From the NCBI RefSeq assembly GCF_000631985.1, contig NZ_JFYN01000007.1, positions 123,528 through 187,527 on the forward strand: a stretch of 64,000 nucleotides of DNA. The letters are read 5' to 3'. This DNA comes from Pseudomonas sp. RIT288. GTDB taxonomy: Bacteria; Pseudomonadota; Gammaproteobacteria; Pseudomonadales; Pseudomonadaceae. Shown here one piece after another: positions 61,319 through 64,000 of this stretch (its first letter is position 1; each line of letters begins with the position of its first letter). The translations under genes were made by a program, and so were the position numbers. The notes under the pieces are model-generated. The model saw only the letters and a list, made by a program, of their open reading frames with translations, was not told where the DNA came from and made no database searches.

Positions 61319-61441
61319 GCAAGCCTCCTGGCCGGCCCGAAATGGCCGTTGTCTGCTTGCAGTCTAGTGCAAGCCTTGCGCGAATCCCGTGATGGTTTTT
61401 TTGCACCGCCCGTCACACCAGATTCATATACAGCCATCAGG

Positions 61442-62191
61442 ATGACGGTTTTCAGGGGTACGTCAGCCGTGCAGCGAGGCAGTTCCAGGGACGGTCTTCA
61501 GCGTTCAGCGACTCTCGTGCGCCGGGTGAGTCTGGGGCTGCTGCTTGGCTGGTTCAGCGGCGCTGCGGCAGCCGAGCCGGTACCGGCCGATATGCGCATG
61601 ACGCTGCACATCCCGGCGCAGGAGCTGGCCCGGGCGCTGGATCAGTACAGCCATGCCACGGGCGTTGCGGTGCTGGTCGACAGCCAGTTGAGTCGCAGTC
61701 GGCGCTCGTTGGCGGTCGATGGCGAATACACCGCTGCCGATGCGCTGCGCCGTTTGCTCGGCGGCAGCGGCCTGATGGCGCGTTATGCCCGTGACGATGC
61801 GTTCACCTTGCAAGTGGCGCAGGTCGAGGACGTGCCGTCGGCCCTGGACAAAACCACTCCGGCCAGCGCCGCCGTCAGTCGCAGTTACGCCACCGCGGTG
61901 CAAGCGGCGATCGAGCGCAACCTGTGCCGTTCGCCACTGACCCGTCCGGGCAGTTATCGCGCGGTGTTGCAGGTCTGGGTCGGGCGCGACGGCGTGGTGC
62001 AGCACAACCGGTTGGTCACCACCACCGGTGATGTACAGCGCGATACCGCGCTGGTGGAGAGCTTTCGCAATCTCAGGATCGACCGACCGACGCCCAGCGC
62101 GTTGCGTCAGCCGGTCACGTTGCTGTTGTTACCGGAGTCGTCAGGGAAACGCATGGAATGCACCAAATGGGAAGGAGTTTCCGGGGGATGA
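61442..62191 (+). CDS. STN-domain protein with TonB-C-like end
   Basis: Protein of 249 residues with an N-terminal signal-like segment (LVRRVSLGLLLGWFSGAAAA) and an STN domain (secretin/TonB N-terminus short domain) at about residues 50-130: TLHIPAQELARALDQYSHAT, LSRSRRSLAVDGEYTAADAL. The C-terminal part (about 155-240, QAAIERNLCRSPLTRPGSYR, VLQVWVGRDGVVQHNRLVTT) resembles the TonB C-terminal fold. There is no beta-barrel, so this is a free signalling module and not a receptor. The ATG at 61442 has a weak ribosome site; GTG at 61469 is an alternative. ATGA overlap with the sigma factor. Confidence 0.8.
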   Translation: MTVFRGTSAVQRGSSRDGLQRSATLVRRVSLGLLLGWFSGAAAAEPVPADMRMTLHIPAQELARALDQYSHATGVAVLVDSQLSRSRRSLAVDGEYTAADALRRLLGGSGLMARYARDDAFTLQVAQVEDVPSALDKTTPASAAVSRSYATAVQAAIERNLCRSPLTRPGSYRAVLQVWVGRDGVVQHNRLVTTTGDVQRDTALVESFRNLRIDRPTPSALRQPVTLLLLPESSGKRMECTKWEGVSGG

Positions 62192-62739
62192 AAGACACCG
62201 GACAAGGTTCGATGGTCCAGCTGTTCCTGACGTCCTACGAGGACTTTCGGGTGCGCTTGCGACGCCGTCTCGGCTCGGAAGACCTGGCCAACGACGTGCT
62301 GCACGAAACCTACCTGCGGGTCGACCGCATGGAGACGCCGCCGAACCTGCTGCGGCCCAATGCCTACCTCTATCGCATGGCCCTGAACATCGCCGCCGAC
62401 CGTCGTCAGGCCGATGCGCGCCTGCTCACCGGTGAGGAAGTCGAGGAGTTGCTGCAGATCGGCGACGAAGCGCTGGACCCGGCGCGGGTAGTCGGTGGGC
62501 AAAAGGAAATTCAGTCGCTGCTCAGCGCCCTTTACGAGCTGCCAGCGCGGCGTCGCAGAATCTTCATCGCGGCGCGGCTGGAGGAGGCGCCGCACCTGGA
62601 AATCTCCCAGCGCTTCGGCATTTCCACGCGCATGGTCGAAAAGGAAATCAAAGCTGCATTGGGCTTCTGCGCGGCGAAACTGGAAAGAAAAGTGTTTCAG
62701 CGGTTCGGTCGCGGGGCCGGAAAACCGTCTTCTGAATAG
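62188..62739 (+). CDS. ECF sigma factor (FecI-type)
   Basis: Sigma-70 family regulator of 183 residues. Region 2 is present (SEDLANDVLHETYLRVDRME, PNAYLYRMALNIAADRR) and region 4 lies at about 110-160 (LSALYELPARRRRIFIAARL, HLEISQRFGISTRMVEKEIK). The start at 62188 overlaps the STN gene's stop as ATGA and lies 12 bases after GGAAGGAG. Together with the FecR-type anti-sigma downstream it forms a cell-surface-signalling type regulator. No Fur box is apparent upstream, so iron control is not shown. Confidence 0.9.
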   Translation: MKDTGQGSMVQLFLTSYEDFRVRLRRRLGSEDLANDVLHETYLRVDRMETPPNLLRPNAYLYRMALNIAADRRQADARLLTGEEVEELLQIGDEALDPARVVGGQKEIQSLLSALYELPARRRRIFIAARLEEAPHLEISQRFGISTRMVEKEIKAALGFCAAKLERKVFQRFGRGAGKPSSE

Positions 62740-62770
62740 TGCCCGATCAATTCGTTGAGAATCTGCGCGT

Positions 62771-63709
62771 TTGAACATCTTTCGACTGACACCTGCCGAG
62801 CCATCGGCGGCCGACAATCTGCACAGTGAAGCCCACGACTGGTTGGTCCTGTTGACCTCCGGCCGCGCCACCGTGGCCGACGCCCGGGCGTTACGCCAGT
62901 GGTGCGCGCAGAGCGCCGAACATGCCCAAGCTTTCGAGCAGGCCAAGGTGTTGTGGCACAACCTGCAGCCTGCGGCTGAAATGCTGCAGTCGCCTCGGCG
63001 CTTCGGTCGCCGGGCCTTTCTCGGCGGGGCGATTGCCGCGTCGGCGGCGTTTTTGCTGGTGCGCGGGACGATTCCCGGTGGCTTTGAAGGGCTGGGCGCC
63101 GATTACATCACCGATGTCGGCCAGCAGAAGCGTTTCGAACCGGCCGATGGCGTGAGCCTGGAACTCAATACCCAGACTCGCATCAACCAACGCGCCGGTG
63201 ACGATGGTGTGCAGGGGTTCGAACTGGTCAGCGGTGAGGTTGAAGTGCAGACCGCAAGGCTGCCATTGGCGATGCAGGCCGGGGGCGGGTGGTTGCGTGC
63301 CAGTCAGGCGCGGTTCAATTTGCGCAATACGGATCATCAGGTCTGCGTGACCTGTCTCGACGGCGCGGTGGAAGTCGACGTAGAAGGTCGCAGCCTGCGC
63401 CTGGAACCGGGCCAGCAAGTGACCTACGACGCACGGCAAGTCGGCAGCGTACAAAGCGTCGACACAGCCGCAGTAATGAACTGGCGCCAACAGGTACTGG
63501 TATTCAACGGTGCAACCCTCAGCCAGATGATCGACGAGATCAACCGCTACCGCCCCGGCATGTTGCTGCTGCTCAACCGCGAACTCGGCCAACGCCGCGT
63601 CCAGGCCCGCTTCAGCCTCGACCAACTCGCCGGCGTCGCACTGCTGATCCGCGACGCCTACGGCGTCAAATGCACCGAACTACCGGGCGGCGTCGTCGTC
63701 CTCAGCTAA
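62771..63709 (+). CDS. FecR-type anti-sigma factor, TTG start
   Basis: Protein of 312 residues. The cytoplasmic N-terminal anti-sigma part has the family's conserved tryptophans (SEAHDWLVLLTSGRATVADA, LRQWCAQSAEHAQAFEQAKV). A single hydrophobic segment follows (near 83-100, GGAIAASAAFLLVRG), preceded by RRFGRRAFL. The periplasmic FecR domain continues (TDVGQQKRFEPADGVSLELN) and ends in an STN-like region (GATLSQMIDEINRYRPGMLL). The TTG at 62771 is the only start compatible with the family, because an in-frame stop lies 15 bases before it. Confidence 0.85.
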   Translation: MNIFRLTPAEPSAADNLHSEAHDWLVLLTSGRATVADARALRQWCAQSAEHAQAFEQAKVLWHNLQPAAEMLQSPRRFGRRAFLGGAIAASAAFLLVRGTIPGGFEGLGADYITDVGQQKRFEPADGVSLELNTQTRINQRAGDDGVQGFELVSGEVEVQTARLPLAMQAGGGWLRASQARFNLRNTDHQVCVTCLDGAVEVDVEGRSLRLEPGQQVTYDARQVGSVQSVDTAAVMNWRQQVLVFNGATLSQMIDEINRYRPGMLLLLNRELGQRRVQARFSLDQLAGVALLIRDAYGVKCTELPGGVVVLS

Positions 63710-63753
63710 CCCAACCCCACCAACCACCCTTCAACTGACTACCCCAACCCCTA

Positions 63754-63826
63754 TGTAGGAGCTGCCGAAGGCTGCGATCTTTTGATTTTGAAGATCAAAA
63801 GATCGCAGCCTTCGGCAGCTCCTACA
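63754..63826. repeat. REPIN, family 2
   Basis: Inverted TGTAGGAGCTGCCGAAGGCT arms after the anti-sigma factor gene. Confidence 0.9.
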
Positions 63827-63868
63827 AAAATACGCGATGCGCAGGGATATCGGCATAACAGGCATGCA

Positions 63869-64000
63869 TCACTCCAACGGCCCCATCACCTGCCGATACC
63901 GCTCCACCCCCTGCGCCGTCTCCCGCGTCAACCGCACCTCCAACCCCAACGGATCCTCCCGCCGATTCCCACTCAACTGCCGCCACCCCTTGTCCACCTC
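63869..64000 (-). CDS. 3' end of an unidentified gene (cut by window edge)
   Basis: The final 43 codons of a minus-strand frame end at a TGA at 63869-63871 and remain open at base 64000. The residues (EVDKGWRQLSGNRREDPLGL, EVRLTRETAQGVERYRQVMG) look like a compact, charged C-terminus with a regular codon bias. No family can be assigned from this fragment. It is convergent with the anti-sigma gene, so a TonB receptor does not follow directly on the plus strand. Confidence 0.55.
   Translation of the reverse strand, partial: EVDKGWRQLSGNRREDPLGLEVRLTRETAQGVERYRQVMGPLE

Noticed and set aside
61319..61441. Fur box controlling the sigma/anti-sigma operon
   Set aside because: No GATAAT-type repeat is visible in the intergenic region, so iron control is not claimed.
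1..64000. tRNA, rRNA, insertion sequence, integrase or prophage genes
   Set aside because: None was recognised on either strand; all long frames are accounted for by the listed genes or their shadows.

Overview
The window looks like a Pseudomonas chromosome, most likely of the fluorescens group. The grounds are the high GC, many REP/REPIN palindromes of three Pseudomonas-type families, and genes such as the large NAD-glutamate dehydrogenase, a MoxR/VWA (bat) operon and several Pseudomonas-type small lipoproteins. I see no rRNA, tRNA, CRISPR array, transposase or prophage. It is ordinary chromosome with a few accessory patches.

Layout. 1-2344: a divergent two-component system (LuxR-type regulator cut by the window edge, and a hybrid kinase). 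2346-3678: two small lipoproteins and a secreted protein made of eight 13-residue repeats. 3679-4193: a gene-free stretch with a possible structured RNA. 4209-9435: sulfur amino acid genes (reverse transsulfuration pair and divergent metE). 9560-11928: a short Ppx/GppA protein, a perfect Pho box feeding a very short terminated transcript, then a ParD-like protein coupled to methionine aminopeptidase. 12080-23294: an ABC importer and a catabolic cluster containing a RibBX-type protein, DUF1330, Nudix, GntR regulator, carboxymuconolactone-decarboxylase-like protein, flavin reductase, aldehyde dehydrogenase, alpha/beta hydrolase and DUF1185. Three near-identical operators (TGGWATACCATAATAY) join these units into one apparent regulon. 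23687-27111: a YCF48/RND-MMPL export pair. 27282-35815: a pentonate (arabinonate-type) oxidative pathway with its FadR-type regulator and two candidate operators. 35973-37556: small unknown proteins and a glutathione transferase. 37553-42435: sbcDC. 42679-43402: two tandem YezG-like immunity-type genes without a toxin. 43591-50439: a moxR-DUF58-DUF4381-batA-batB-batD operon. 51600-56495: NAD-glutamate dehydrogenase. 56661-60810: a lipoprotein, a cupin, a monooxygenase-fold protein, and a MocR regulator divergent from an AhpD-like gene. 61004-63709: a secreted protein and an STN-domain protein / ECF sigma / FecR anti-sigma operon. The last 132 bases hold the end of an unidentified gene.

How it works together. 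The most interesting unit is the GntR regulon at 14-23 kb. It combines uptake, extra flavin precursor supply (RibBX), FMN reduction, hydrolysis and aldehyde oxidation. It implies an FMN-dependent oxygenase pathway whose oxygenase is not in this window and whose substrate I cannot name. The second is the phosphate-responsive short transcript beside the Ppx/GppA gene. Operons are tight throughout, with many ATGA overlaps, and nearly every longer gap is occupied by a REP element.
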